DNA from: Streptomyces sp. NBC_00683
GTDB lineage: Bacteria; Actinomycetota; Actinomycetes; Streptomycetales; Streptomycetaceae
Direction of reading: 5' to 3'
DNA: 64,000 nt
Assembly (NCBI RefSeq): GCF_036226745.1
Contig: NZ_CP109013.1
Location: forward strand, 1,922,001-1,986,000
Each line of letters opens with the position of its first letter. The first letter of the stretch is position 1. The position numbers and the translations under genes were made by a program. The notes under the pieces are model-generated. The model searched no databases and was not told the origin of the DNA. It worked only from the letters and a program-made list of their open reading frames with translations. Of the stretch, positions 8,318 through 15,759 are shown piece by piece.

Positions 8318-9955
8318 ATGGCAGCAAGCACCCACACAGTGACCAACCAGGTCCCGCCGCTGGTCGGCTATGACGTCTTCGCCACCGACCGCGCCCTCAC
8401 CGAAGCGGTCGGGAGACACATCGCGCCCGAGATCCTCCCCGAGGCGCAGAGGGAACTCGGGGCGCTCGGTCTGTCCGCCGGCTCCGTCCAGGCTCAGCTG
8501 TGGGGTGCTCAGGCGAACGAGAATCCGCCCGGACTGCATACGCACGACCGCTACGGACACCGCGTCGACGAAGTGGAGTTCCATCCGGCCTGGCACCGGC
8601 TGCTGGGGCATGCGGTCTCGGCCGGTCTGACCGACGCCTGGGGCCGCCCGGCCGGACATGTGCGGCGGGCGGCCGGGTTCCTGGTGTGGACACAGGCCGA
8701 GGCCGGCCACGGCTGCCCGCTGTCGATGACGCACGCCGCCGTCCCCGCGCTGCGGACCGATCCCGCGCTGGCAGGCGAGTGGGAGCCCCTGCTGACCTCG
8801 CACGTGTACGAGGAGGGGCTGCGGCCCCCGTCGCAGAAGGCCGGTGTGCTCTTCGGGATGGGCATGACGGAGAAGCAGGGCGGCACCGATGTGCGCTCCA
8901 ACACGACCCGCGCCGAGCCGCTGGCCGGCGACGGCGAGTATCTGCTCACCGGCCACAAGTGGTTCTGCTCGGCACCGATGTCCGACGGCTTCCTGGTGCT
9001 GGCGCAGGCGCCGGGCGGGCTGAGCTGCTTCCTCGTGCCACGCGTCCTGCCGGACGGAGCCCGCAACGCGTTCGCGATCCAGCGCCTCAAGGACAAGCTG
9101 GGCAACAGGTCCAACGCCTCCGCCGAGGTCGAGTTCGACGGGACCTGGGCTCGCCTGGTCGGCGAGGAGGGGCGCGGGGTGCGCACCATCATCGAGATGG
9201 TGGCGGCGACCCGGCTGGACTGCGTGGTCGGTTCGTCGGCGCTCATGCGGCAGGCGGTGGCGCAGGCGATCCATCACACCGCGTACCGCAGCGCGTTCGG
9301 CGGCCTGCTGATCGAGAAGCCGCTGATGCGCAACGTCCTGGCCGATCTGGCGCTGGAGTCGGAGGCGGCCACGACGCTGGCGCTGCGGCTGGCCGCCGCG
9401 TACGACGCGGACACGGACGCGGAGCGCGCCTTCCTGCGGATCGCGGTGCCGACCGCCAAGTACTGGGTGACGAAGCGGTGCAGCGCGGTGGTCGGCGAGG
9501 CCCTGGAGTGCCTCGGCGGAAACGGGTACGTGGAGGAGTCCGGGATGCCCCGGCTGCTGCGCGAGGCGCCGCTCAACTCGATCTGGGAGGGCTCGGGCAA
9601 CGTGCAGGCGCTCGATGTGCTGCGCGCGCTCCAGCGCGAGCCGCAGGCGCTCAACGCGTTCCTGCTGGAGGTCGGAAAGGCGCGCGGCGCCGATCACCGG
9701 CTCGATGCCGCGATCAAGGACCTGCTGACCGAGCTGGCGGATCTGGATGCCGTGGAGGCGCGGGCCAGGCGGCTGGTGGAGCGGATGGCGCTCGTGCTCC
9801 AGGGCTCGCTGCTGCTGCGCTGGGCTCCTCCGGAGGTCGCGGACGCGTTCTGCGCCTCGCGGCTCGGCGGGGACTGGGGCTCCGCGTTCGGGACGCTGCC
9901 GCACAGCCTGGACCTGGCGTCGATCGTGGAGCGGGCACGGGCCCAGGACCGGTAG
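8318..9955 (+). CDS. aidB: AidB-like acyl-CoA dehydrogenase
   Basis: A 545-residue flavoprotein of the acyl-CoA dehydrogenase superfamily. It matches remembered E. coli AidB along its length: MGMTEKQGGTDVRSNTTRAE, LVLAQAPGGLSCFLVPR, RLKDKLGNRSNASAEVEF, and LNSIWEGSGNVQALDVLRAL near residues 420-440. AidB belongs to the adaptive response to DNA alkylation and binds DNA and FAD; an isovaleryl-CoA dehydrogenase activity is weak. No ada/alkA genes are nearby. The ATG at 8318 has no clear Shine-Dalgarno and only 17 bases separate it from the divergent YihY start, so a leaderless or very short leader message is likely. Confidence 0.88.
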   Translation: MAASTHTVTNQVPPLVGYDVFATDRALTEAVGRHIAPEILPEAQRELGALGLSAGSVQAQLWGAQANENPPGLHTHDRYGHRVDEVEFHPAWHRLLGHAVSAGLTDAWGRPAGHVRRAAGFLVWTQAEAGHGCPLSMTHAAVPALRTDPALAGEWEPLLTSHVYEEGLRPPSQKAGVLFGMGMTEKQGGTDVRSNTTRAEPLAGDGEYLLTGHKWFCSAPMSDGFLVLAQAPGGLSCFLVPRVLPDGARNAFAIQRLKDKLGNRSNASAEVEFDGTWARLVGEEGRGVRTIIEMVAATRLDCVVGSSALMRQAVAQAIHHTAYRSAFGGLLIEKPLMRNVLADLALESEAATTLALRLAAAYDADTDAERAFLRIAVPTAKYWVTKRCSAVVGEALECLGGNGYVEESGMPRLLREAPLNSIWEGSGNVQALDVLRALQREPQALNAFLLEVGKARGADHRLDAAIKDLLTELADLDAVEARARRLVERMALVLQGSLLLRWAPPEVADAFCASRLGGDWGSAFGTLPHSLDLASIVERARAQDR

Positions 9956-9982
9956 TTCTCCGGCGTACGGCCAACGATGGAA

Positions 9983-10010
9983 GGTGGTGCTGCGCCGACA
10001 CGGCACCACC
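9983..10010 (+). terminator. Terminator hairpin after aidB
   Basis: GGTGGTGC and GCACCACC form a perfect 8-bp stem around a 12-base loop, beginning 28 bases after the aidB stop. No U-run follows. Confidence 0.55.
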
Positions 10011-10100
10011 CTCCACCTTTGTGGACCACCGGACGGCGGAGCCGAGGACTCCCAGTCCGGTGTTCTGCCACTCTCATACGATCTGCGGCCTGTCACCAGA

Positions 10101-10118
10101 GTTGCAAAGGGTTGCAAC
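10101..10118 (+). promoter_or_regulatory. Tandem GTTGCAA repeats upstream of GAF regulator
   Basis: GTTGCAA-AGG-GTTGCAAC gives two copies of the self-complementary TTGCAA core spaced exactly 10 bp, one helical turn. It lies about 115 bases before the regulator start, in a 275-base gap otherwise holding the aidB terminator. This is a candidate binding site, perhaps autoregulatory. Confidence 0.4.
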
Positions 10119-10230
10119 CATTGTGGCGAGTGCGCCGCACCGCGGACCCGGGCACGGCAGGATGGGTCTTCTGGACCCGGTGCTTTCCCGTCCGGACCGG
10201 GTCCACGCTTTGTTTTTGGGGGAACCCGTC

Positions 10231-11526
10231 ATGAAGACAAGCCCTGCCGTGGCAACGCGACGGCCAGCAGACCCGCGTCCGGTGGTGACCGCCACCCGCC
10301 TCGTGCACCGGGCCAGGGAGGCCCGTCTGGCGGGCGCGCGCGGGGTGCCGGTCCCGCGCGCGGAGATCGACGCGTCCTGGGACCGGGTGCTCCGCAGCGG
10401 CATCGATCCCGAGCAGTCACCGGAGAGCGAGCTGCTGGAGGCGGACGAGATCGAGCACCGGCGCCGGAGCACGGTGCTCGGCGACGTCATGCCGATGCTG
10501 CGGGACGGGCTGGCCGCGATCGCCGACGCCGCCCAGCAGATCCTGGTCGTCACGGACAACGAGGGCCGGGTGCTGTGGCGCCAGGGCCACACGGCCGTGA
10601 TGCGCCTCGCCAAGGACATCTGCCTGGAGGAGGGCGCCGCCTGGTCGGAGTCGACGACCGGGACGAACGCGATCGGCACGGCGCTCGCCACCCGCACTCC
10701 GGTGCAGGTCCACTCGGCCGAGCACTTCATCCGCGCCCTGCACAACTGGACGTGTGCGGCGGCCCCGGTGCGCGATCCGCGCGACGGACGGCTGATGGGC
10801 ATCGTCGACATCAGCGGCCCGGCGTCCACGTTCCATCCGACGACACTGGCGCTGGTCGGCTCGGTGGCCTCGCTGGCGGAGAGCGAACTGCGGACACGGC
10901 ACCTGGTGGCGATCGAGCGGCTGCGGTCGGTGGCGGCGCCGATCCTGTGCCGGCTGGGCGGCCGTGCGCTGGTGGTGGACACCCATGGCTGGCTGGCCGC
11001 CGTCATCGGGATGCCGCCCGTGGACCGGCTGCCGCTGCCGAAGTCGCTGCAGCCGGGCCGGGTGTGGCTGGCGTCGCTCGGGATGTGCCTCGTGGAGCCG
11101 TTGCCGGGGGGCTGGCTGGTGCAGGTGGCGGACGGCCGGGCCGACGGGCCGCCGCGCCGCGTGGTGCTCGACCTGAGCCGGGAGCGTGGGCTCGCGGTGC
11201 ATGTCGCGGGTCCGGTGGGCGCCTGGACCCAGCGGCTCTCCCCCCGCCACGCGGAGCTGCTGTACGCCCTGGCCCTGCACCGGGAGGGGCGCACCGCGGC
11301 GGAGCTGGCCCAGGACATCTTCGGCGACCCGACCCGGACGGTGACGGTCCGGGCGGAGATCTCCCGTATACGGCGCCATCTGGCGGAGGTGCTCGCCCAT
11401 CGCCCGTACCGCTTCGGTGAGGGGGTGGAGGTGGAGGTGATCCATCCGGACCTGCCGGCGGACCTGCTGCCCCGTTCGACGGCTCCGGTGGTGGTCAGGA
11501 CGCGTACGTCCGCGGGTACGGTCTGA
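10231..11526 (+). CDS. GAF-domain transcriptional regulator (AcoR-like sensor, winged-helix output)
   Basis: A 431-residue regulator. Residues about 95-215 form a GAF sensor resembling the N-terminal part of AcoR-type activators (ILVVTDNEGRVLWRQG, SESTTGTNAIGTALATRTPV, LMGIVDISGP). There is no AAA+ sigma-54 module; instead the C-terminus (about 340-415) looks like a winged-helix DNA-binding domain (TAAELAQDIFGDPTRTVTVR, then EISRIRRHL). In actinomycetes such proteins often sit beside aldehyde or alcohol dehydrogenase genes, but none is adjacent here. GGGGGAA precedes the ATG at 10231. Ligand and targets are unknown. Confidence 0.8.
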   Translation: MKTSPAVATRRPADPRPVVTATRLVHRAREARLAGARGVPVPRAEIDASWDRVLRSGIDPEQSPESELLEADEIEHRRRSTVLGDVMPMLRDGLAAIADAAQQILVVTDNEGRVLWRQGHTAVMRLAKDICLEEGAAWSESTTGTNAIGTALATRTPVQVHSAEHFIRALHNWTCAAAPVRDPRDGRLMGIVDISGPASTFHPTTLALVGSVASLAESELRTRHLVAIERLRSVAAPILCRLGGRALVVDTHGWLAAVIGMPPVDRLPLPKSLQPGRVWLASLGMCLVEPLPGGWLVQVADGRADGPPRRVVLDLSRERGLAVHVAGPVGAWTQRLSPRHAELLYALALHREGRTAAELAQDIFGDPTRTVTVRAEISRIRRHLAEVLAHRPYRFGEGVEVEVIHPDLPADLLPRSTAPVVVRTRTSAGTV

Positions 11527-11665
11527 GACCGGCCGGACAGCGGTGGGCGGACTCCCGGACGGGCCGGGCAGGGGTGGCCCGGCATCGGGCCGCAGGTCCG
11601 GGGCGGCGCGGGTCCTGCGTGGACCGGGTTTGGCGCGGCGCGGGCGGCGTGGTTTTCTGGCGGCC

Positions 11666-12280
11666 ATGAGCAACCCCACCCTTCCCGCCGCCCCTGCCGC
11701 TCCCACCTCCGAGGTGACCATCTGGTCCCTGGAGCAGACCTCGCCCGACGATCTGCGCCCCGCGGCCGCTCCCACGGGCGATGTGCGGATCGTCCGGTCG
11801 CAGACGGCACTGCCGGAGTTCAGCCGGTTCCTGTACACGGCGGTGGGCGGGGACATCCGGTGGACCGACCGGCTGGGACTGACGTACGCGCAGTGGCAGG
11901 AGGTCCTGGACCGTCCGGGCGCGGAGACCTGGGTGGCGTACGAGAACGGGACCCCCGCCGGTTTCATCGAGCTCGACTCGCAGGAGGGCGGTGTGGTCGA
12001 GATCGGCTACTTCGGGCTGATCCCGGCCTTCCGGGGGCGCCGCATCGGCGGCCACCTGCTGTCGTACGGTGTCGCGCGCGCCTGGGATCTGGCCGAACGC
12101 CACCCCGACCGGATGCCCACCGAGCGGGTGTGGGTGCACACCTGCTCCAACGACGGCCCGCACGCCATGGACAACTACCTGCGCCGCGGTTTCCGGCTGT
12201 TCGACACCCGGACCGAGCGGGAGCCCGACGCCGTGAACCCCGGCCCCTGGCCCGGCGCGTACGACGACTCCGCGGCCTGA
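11666..12280 (+). CDS. GNAT-family N-acetyltransferase
   Basis: A 204-residue protein with a GNAT fold. The acetyl-CoA pyrophosphate-binding loop is visible as IPAFRGRRIGGHLLSYGVAR (about residues 117-136; R/Q-x-x-G-x-G/A-like), followed by the late strand RVWVHTCSNDGPHAMDNYLR and the terminal RGFRLFDTRTE. The N-terminal 35 residues are Pro/Ala-rich and probably disordered. The ATG at 11666 has no strong ribosome site but is the only start giving a normal N-terminus. Substrate unknown. Confidence 0.8.
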   Translation: MSNPTLPAAPAAPTSEVTIWSLEQTSPDDLRPAAAPTGDVRIVRSQTALPEFSRFLYTAVGGDIRWTDRLGLTYAQWQEVLDRPGAETWVAYENGTPAGFIELDSQEGGVVEIGYFGLIPAFRGRRIGGHLLSYGVARAWDLAERHPDRMPTERVWVHTCSNDGPHAMDNYLRRGFRLFDTRTEREPDAVNPGPWPGAYDDSAA

Positions 12281-12295
12281 CAAAGTCGCTTTGTC
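12279..12295 (+). terminator. Hairpin overlapping the GNAT stop codon
   Basis: GACAAAG-TCG-CTTTGTC, a 7-bp stem with a 3-base loop, begins within the TGA of the acetyltransferase gene. It may end that transcript before the sulfur operon promoter. Confidence 0.45.
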
Positions 12296-12345
12296 GATGT
12301 CCCGGAAGTGACGGATGCCACAGCGTCTCACATTCCGGGACCATC
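12296..12345 (+). promoter_or_regulatory. Long imperfect inverted repeat upstream of the sulfur operon leader
   Basis: The left arm GATG-TCCCGGAA-GTGA (12296-12311) pairs with the right arm TCAC-A-TTCCGGGA-C-CATC (12328-12345); apart from two single-base insertions the arms are fully complementary, with 16 bases between. The leader start follows 59 bases later, with a possible -10 element (CATACT) at about 12352. It could be an operator for a sulfur regulator or a second terminator for the GNAT gene. Confidence 0.45.
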
Positions 12346-12403
12346 TCGTCCACATACTGGATCGTGGTGGACTGCCCCGAGATCCGCGTGACACGCTTCC
12401 TTC

Positions 12404-12487
12404 ATGTCTGGAACTGGAATTGCCTTGGTGAGTCGGCGGCACGTCGACCTCGGCCGCATGTCCAGCGCCATCTGTCCGGCACGCTGA
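12404..12487 (+). CDS. Cysteine-type leader peptide of the sulfate assimilation operon
   Basis: A 27-residue ORF starting at ATG 12404 and ending at TGA 12485-12487. Its second half carries RRHVDLGRMSSAICPAR, the RHVDL...SA-x-C-x-x-R pattern of the small leader peptides found upstream of Streptomyces cysteine and methionine genes (annotated there as putative leader peptide). A single Cys codon sits four codons from the end. I infer that ribosome stalling or release at this codon reports cysteinyl-tRNA supply and controls the downstream genes, as shown for Cys-rich leaders in mycobacteria. A GTG at 12428 would give a shorter form starting VSRRHVDL. Confidence 0.75.
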   Translation: MSGTGIALVSRRHVDLGRMSSAICPAR

Positions 12488-12603
12488 GAGTCTCCAGCAC
12501 CGCCGCGCCCCCCTGATCACGCTTCATCCCTGCGCACCGCCGCGCTTCACGCGAGTGTGCAGTTCAGAGCCGCCCTCCTGCAGTCCCGAAGGACGTATTT
12601 GCC

Positions 12604-14301
12604 ATGGCCGCCACCCCCGAACAGCCTGCTACCGCCACGCCCCGCCGCAAGGCCGGACGTCACCGTGGTGAAGGTCAGTGGGCCATGGGTCACTACACCC
12701 CGCTCAACGGGAACGAGCAGTTCAAGAAGGACGACGACAGTCTCAACGTGCGGACACGCATTGAGACGATCTACTCCAAGCGCGGCTTCGACTCGATCGA
12801 CCCGAACGATCTTCGCGGCCGTATGCGCTGGTGGGGTCTCTACACCCAGCGCCGGGCCGGCATCGACGGCGGCAAGACCGCGGTGCTCGAGCCCGAGGAG
12901 CTCGAGGACTCGTACTTCATGCTGCGGGTGCGCATCGACGGCGGACGGCTGACGACCGCGCAGCTGCGGGTGATCGGTGAGATCTCCGAGCAGTACGCGC
13001 GCGGGACGGCCGACATCACCGACCGGCAGAACGTCCAGATGCACTGGATCCGCATCGAGGACGTCCCGGCGATCTGGGAGAAGCTGGAGGCCGTCGGGCT
13101 CTCCACGACCGAGGCCTGCGGCGACTGCCCCCGCGTGATCATCGGCTCGCCCGTCGCCGGCATCGCCGCGGACGAGATCATCGACGGCACGCCCGCGGTG
13201 GACGAGATCCACGACCGGTACATCGGCAGCCCGGAGTTCTCCAACCTGCCGCGCAAGTTCAAGACCGCGATCTCCGGCTCGCCCGTCCAGGACGTGGTGC
13301 ACGAGATCAACGACATCGCCTTCGTCGGTGTCGACCACCCCGAGCACGGTCCGGGCTTCGACGTCTGGGTCGGCGGCGGCCTGTCCACCAACCCGCGGCT
13401 GGCCGAACGCCTGGGCACCTGGGTGCCGTTGGACGAGGTTCCCGATGTCTGGGCCGGTGTCGTCGGCATCTTCCGCGACTACGGCTACCGCCGTCTGCGC
13501 ACGCGTGCCCGCCTCAAGTTCCTGATGGCCGACTGGGGTCCCGCGAAGTTCCGTCAGGTGCTGGAGGACGAGTACCTGAAGCGTCCGCTGCTGGACGGCC
13601 CCGCCCCCGCCGAACCCTCCTCACGCTGGCGCGACCACATCGGTGTCCACCAGCAGCAGGACGGCCGTTTCTACGTGGGCTTCGCCCCGCGCGTCGGCCG
13701 GGTGGACGGTTCCACCCTGGCCAAGATCGCGGAGCTGGCCGAGGCGCACGGCTCGGGCCGGGTCCGCACCACCGTCGAGCAGAAGATGATCATCCTCGAT
13801 GTGGAGCAGGACCAGGTCGAGTCCCTCTCCGCCGGGCTGGAGGCGCTGGACTTCCAGGTGAAGCCCTCCAGCTTCCGGCGCGGCACGATGGCCTGCACCG
13901 GCATCGAGTTCTGCAAGCTGGCGATCGTCGAGACGAAGGCGCGCGGCGCCGCGCTCATCGACGAACTGGAGCGCCGCCTGCCGGACTTCGAGGAGCCGCT
14001 CACCATCAACATCAACGGCTGCCCCAACGCCTGCGCCCGCATCCAGACCGCGGACATCGGTCTCAAGGGCCAGCTCATGCTCGACGCCGACGGCAACCAG
14101 GTCGAGGGCTACCAGGTGCACCTCGGCGGCGCGCTCGGCCTGGAGGCCGGATTCGGCCGCAAGGTCCGTGGACTGAAGGTCACTTCGGCCGAACTGCCCG
14201 ACTACGTCGAGCGGGTCCTCGGCAGGTTCCAGGAGGAGCGCGAGGACGACGAGCGCTTCGCGACCTGGGCCGCGCGGGCCAGTGCGGAGTCGCTGTCATG
14301 A
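12604..14301 (+). CDS. Ferredoxin-dependent assimilatory sulfite reductase
   Basis: A 565-residue siroheme/4Fe-4S reductase converting sulfite to sulfide with six electrons from ferredoxin. The cluster ligands are Cys431 and Cys437 (ACTGIEFC) and Cys473 and Cys477 (NGCPNAC). Tyr80 and Cys172 are 92 residues apart, the same spacing as the covalently linked Tyr69-Cys161 pair of mycobacterial SirA/NirA, which argues for sulfite over nitrite as substrate. The two ferrodoxin-like half domains and two siroheme domains are complete. It is the first enzyme gene after the leader, with GAAGGACG before the ATG; its stop overlaps the next start (ATGA). Confidence 0.93.
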   Translation: MAATPEQPATATPRRKAGRHRGEGQWAMGHYTPLNGNEQFKKDDDSLNVRTRIETIYSKRGFDSIDPNDLRGRMRWWGLYTQRRAGIDGGKTAVLEPEELEDSYFMLRVRIDGGRLTTAQLRVIGEISEQYARGTADITDRQNVQMHWIRIEDVPAIWEKLEAVGLSTTEACGDCPRVIIGSPVAGIAADEIIDGTPAVDEIHDRYIGSPEFSNLPRKFKTAISGSPVQDVVHEINDIAFVGVDHPEHGPGFDVWVGGGLSTNPRLAERLGTWVPLDEVPDVWAGVVGIFRDYGYRRLRTRARLKFLMADWGPAKFRQVLEDEYLKRPLLDGPAPAEPSSRWRDHIGVHQQQDGRFYVGFAPRVGRVDGSTLAKIAELAEAHGSGRVRTTVEQKMIILDVEQDQVESLSAGLEALDFQVKPSSFRRGTMACTGIEFCKLAIVETKARGAALIDELERRLPDFEEPLTININGCPNACARIQTADIGLKGQLMLDADGNQVEGYQVHLGGALGLEAGFGRKVRGLKVTSAELPDYVERVLGRFQEEREDDERFATWAARASAESLS

Positions 14302-14477
14302 GCGAACGAGCTGCGCCCTTCTACTGCCCGTACTGCGGCGACGAGGACCTGCGCCCGCACGAGGCGGGGCACGGCGCCTGGGAATGTGCTTCCTGCAATC
14401 GCGCGTTCCAGCTGAAGTTCCTGGGCCTGCTGGCCCACGGACTCCAGCGCAACGACGTGGAAGGGGACGGGACATGA
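14298..14477 (+). CDS. Zinc-ribbon microprotein between sulfite reductase and cysH
   Basis: A 59-residue ORF overlapping the reductase stop and the cysH start by 4 bases each (ATGA junctions), so it is translationally coupled on both sides. Two CxxC knuckles, CPYCG (residues 10-14) and CASCN (30-34), predict a small zinc ribbon or rubredoxin-like metal site; the rest is FQLKFLGLLAHGL. I recall an ORF of this size in the same position in S. coelicolor. Function is unknown; binding to the reductase or iron-sulfur delivery are guesses from position only. Confidence 0.8.
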   Translation: MSERAAPFYCPYCGDEDLRPHEAGHGAWECASCNRAFQLKFLGLLAHGLQRNDVEGDGT

Positions 14478-15190
14478 CGGACACGCTGCAAGCCGGCGAG
14501 CTCACCGACGAGGCCCTGAAGGAGCTGGCCGAACGTGCGGGGCGCGAGCTGGAGGACGCCTCCGCGCTCGACATCCTGAAGTGGGCCACCGACACCTTCG
14601 GCAAGCGGTTCTGCGTCACCTCCTCCATGGAGGACGCGGTCGTCGCACACCTCGCCTCCCGCGTCGCGCCGGGCGTGGACGTGGTGTTCCTCGACACCGG
14701 CTACCACTTCGAGGAGACGATCGGGACCCGGGACGCGGTGGACGCGGTGATGGACGTCAACGTCATCACGCTGACCCCGCGCCAGTCCGTGGCCGAGCAG
14801 GACGCCCGGTACGGACCGAAGCTGCACGACCGCGACCCCGACCTGTGCTGCGCGCTGCGCAAGGTCAAGCCGCTGGAGGAGGGCCTGACCGCGTACGGGG
14901 CCTGGGCGACCGGCCTGCGCCGCGACGAGTCCCCCACCCGGGCGAACACCCCGGTCGTCGGCTGGGACGAGAAGCGCCGCAAGGTCAAGGTCTCGCCGAT
15001 CGCCCGCTGGACCCAGGACGACGTGGACGCGTACGTCGCCGAGCACGGCGTACTGACCAACCCGCTGCTGATGGACGGTTACGCCTCCGTCGGCTGCGCG
15101 CCCTGCACCCGTCGGGTGCTGGAGGGCGAGGACGCACGGGCCGGCCGCTGGGCCGGGCGCGGAAAGACCGAATGCGGGCTGCACGGCTGA
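14474..15190 (+). CDS. cysH: Adenylyl-sulfate (APS) reductase
   Basis: A 238-residue reductase that makes sulfite from APS (or PAPS). Two cysteine pairs, Cys125-Cys126 (LCCALRK) and Cys208/Cys211 (GCAPC), are the 4Fe-4S ligands that mark APS-using bacterial enzymes; PAPS reductases lack them. The catalytic C-terminal Cys234 is in ECGLHG. The substrate loop VTSSMEDAV is at 48-56. Thioredoxin would regenerate it. Because a CysC gene follows, PAPS is also made, possibly for other sulfotransfer. Confidence 0.93.
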   Translation: MTDTLQAGELTDEALKELAERAGRELEDASALDILKWATDTFGKRFCVTSSMEDAVVAHLASRVAPGVDVVFLDTGYHFEETIGTRDAVDAVMDVNVITLTPRQSVAEQDARYGPKLHDRDPDLCCALRKVKPLEEGLTAYGAWATGLRRDESPTRANTPVVGWDEKRRKVKVSPIARWTQDDVDAYVAEHGVLTNPLLMDGYASVGCAPCTRRVLEGEDARAGRWAGRGKTECGLHG

Positions 15191-15213
15191 TGACGACTGA
15201 TCAGGAGATTTCG

Positions 15214-15759
15214 ATGAGCGTGACGGAGACGGGAGCCACCGTCTGGCTCACCGGTCTGCCGAGCGCGGGCAAGACCACCATCGCGTACGAGCTGGCCGGC
15301 CGGCTGCGCAGTGACGGCCACCGGGTCGAGGTCCTGGACGGCGACGAGATCCGGGAGTTCCTCTCCGCGGGCCTCGGCTTCTCCCGCGAGGACCGGCACA
15401 CCAACGTCCAGCGGATCGGCTTCGTCGCCGAACTGCTGGCGGCCAACGGCGTGAAGGTGCTCGTGCCGGTCATCGCCCCGTACGCCGACAGCCGGGACGC
15501 GGTGCGCAAGCGCCACGGCGCGGAGGGCACCGCCTACCTGGAGGTGCACGTCGCGACGCCGGTCGAGGTGTGCTCCGTACGTGATGTGAAGGGGCTGTAC
15601 GCCAAGCAGGCGGCGGGCGAGATCAGTGGCCTCACCGGGGTCGACGACCCCTACGAGGCACCCGAGTCGCCGGATCTGCGGATCGAGTCGCACCAGCAGA
15701 CCGTGCAGGAGTCCGCAGCGGCGCTTCGTGCGCTGCTCACCGAGAGGGGCCTGGCGTGA
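15214..15759 (+). CDS. cysC: Adenylylsulfate kinase
   Basis: A 181-residue APS kinase that phosphorylates APS to PAPS. Walker A is GLPSAGKT at residues 14-21, followed by LDGDEIREFL and the RIGFVAELLAANGV region; PYEAPESPDL at the C-terminal side is the usual adenylylsulfate-kinase tail. I chose the ATG at 15214 because CAGGAG lies 8 bases upstream. An earlier ATG at 15190 overlapping the cysH stop would add 8 residues (MTTDQEIS). Its 3' end overlaps cysD by 4 bases. Confidence 0.92.
   Translation: MSVTETGATVWLTGLPSAGKTTIAYELAGRLRSDGHRVEVLDGDEIREFLSAGLGFSREDRHTNVQRIGFVAELLAANGVKVLVPVIAPYADSRDAVRKRHGAEGTAYLEVHVATPVEVCSVRDVKGLYAKQAAGEISGLTGVDDPYEAPESPDLRIESHQQTVQESAAALRALLTERGLA

Larger units (their letters stand above)
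12281..12603 (+). promoter_or_regulatory. 323-base control region of the sulfate assimilation operon
   Basis: This gap contains, in order, the tail of the GNAT hairpin, the long inverted repeat, the leader peptide gene and a 116-base stretch before the reductase. In the last part, CTGCGCAC (12530-12537) and GTGTGCAG (12555-12562) form an 8-bp stem with one G-U pair and an inner GCG/CGC pairing. The reductase ribosome site GAAGGACG follows. The order leader-hairpin-RBS is what a translation-coupled attenuator would need. Confidence 0.5.

Noticed and set aside
8500..11526. A 1008-codon open frame on the plus strand
   Set aside because: Its first part is an out-of-frame shadow of aidB, rich in Arg/Gly/Pro. 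Only the part from 10231, the GAF regulator, has a start with ribosome site and recognisable domains.
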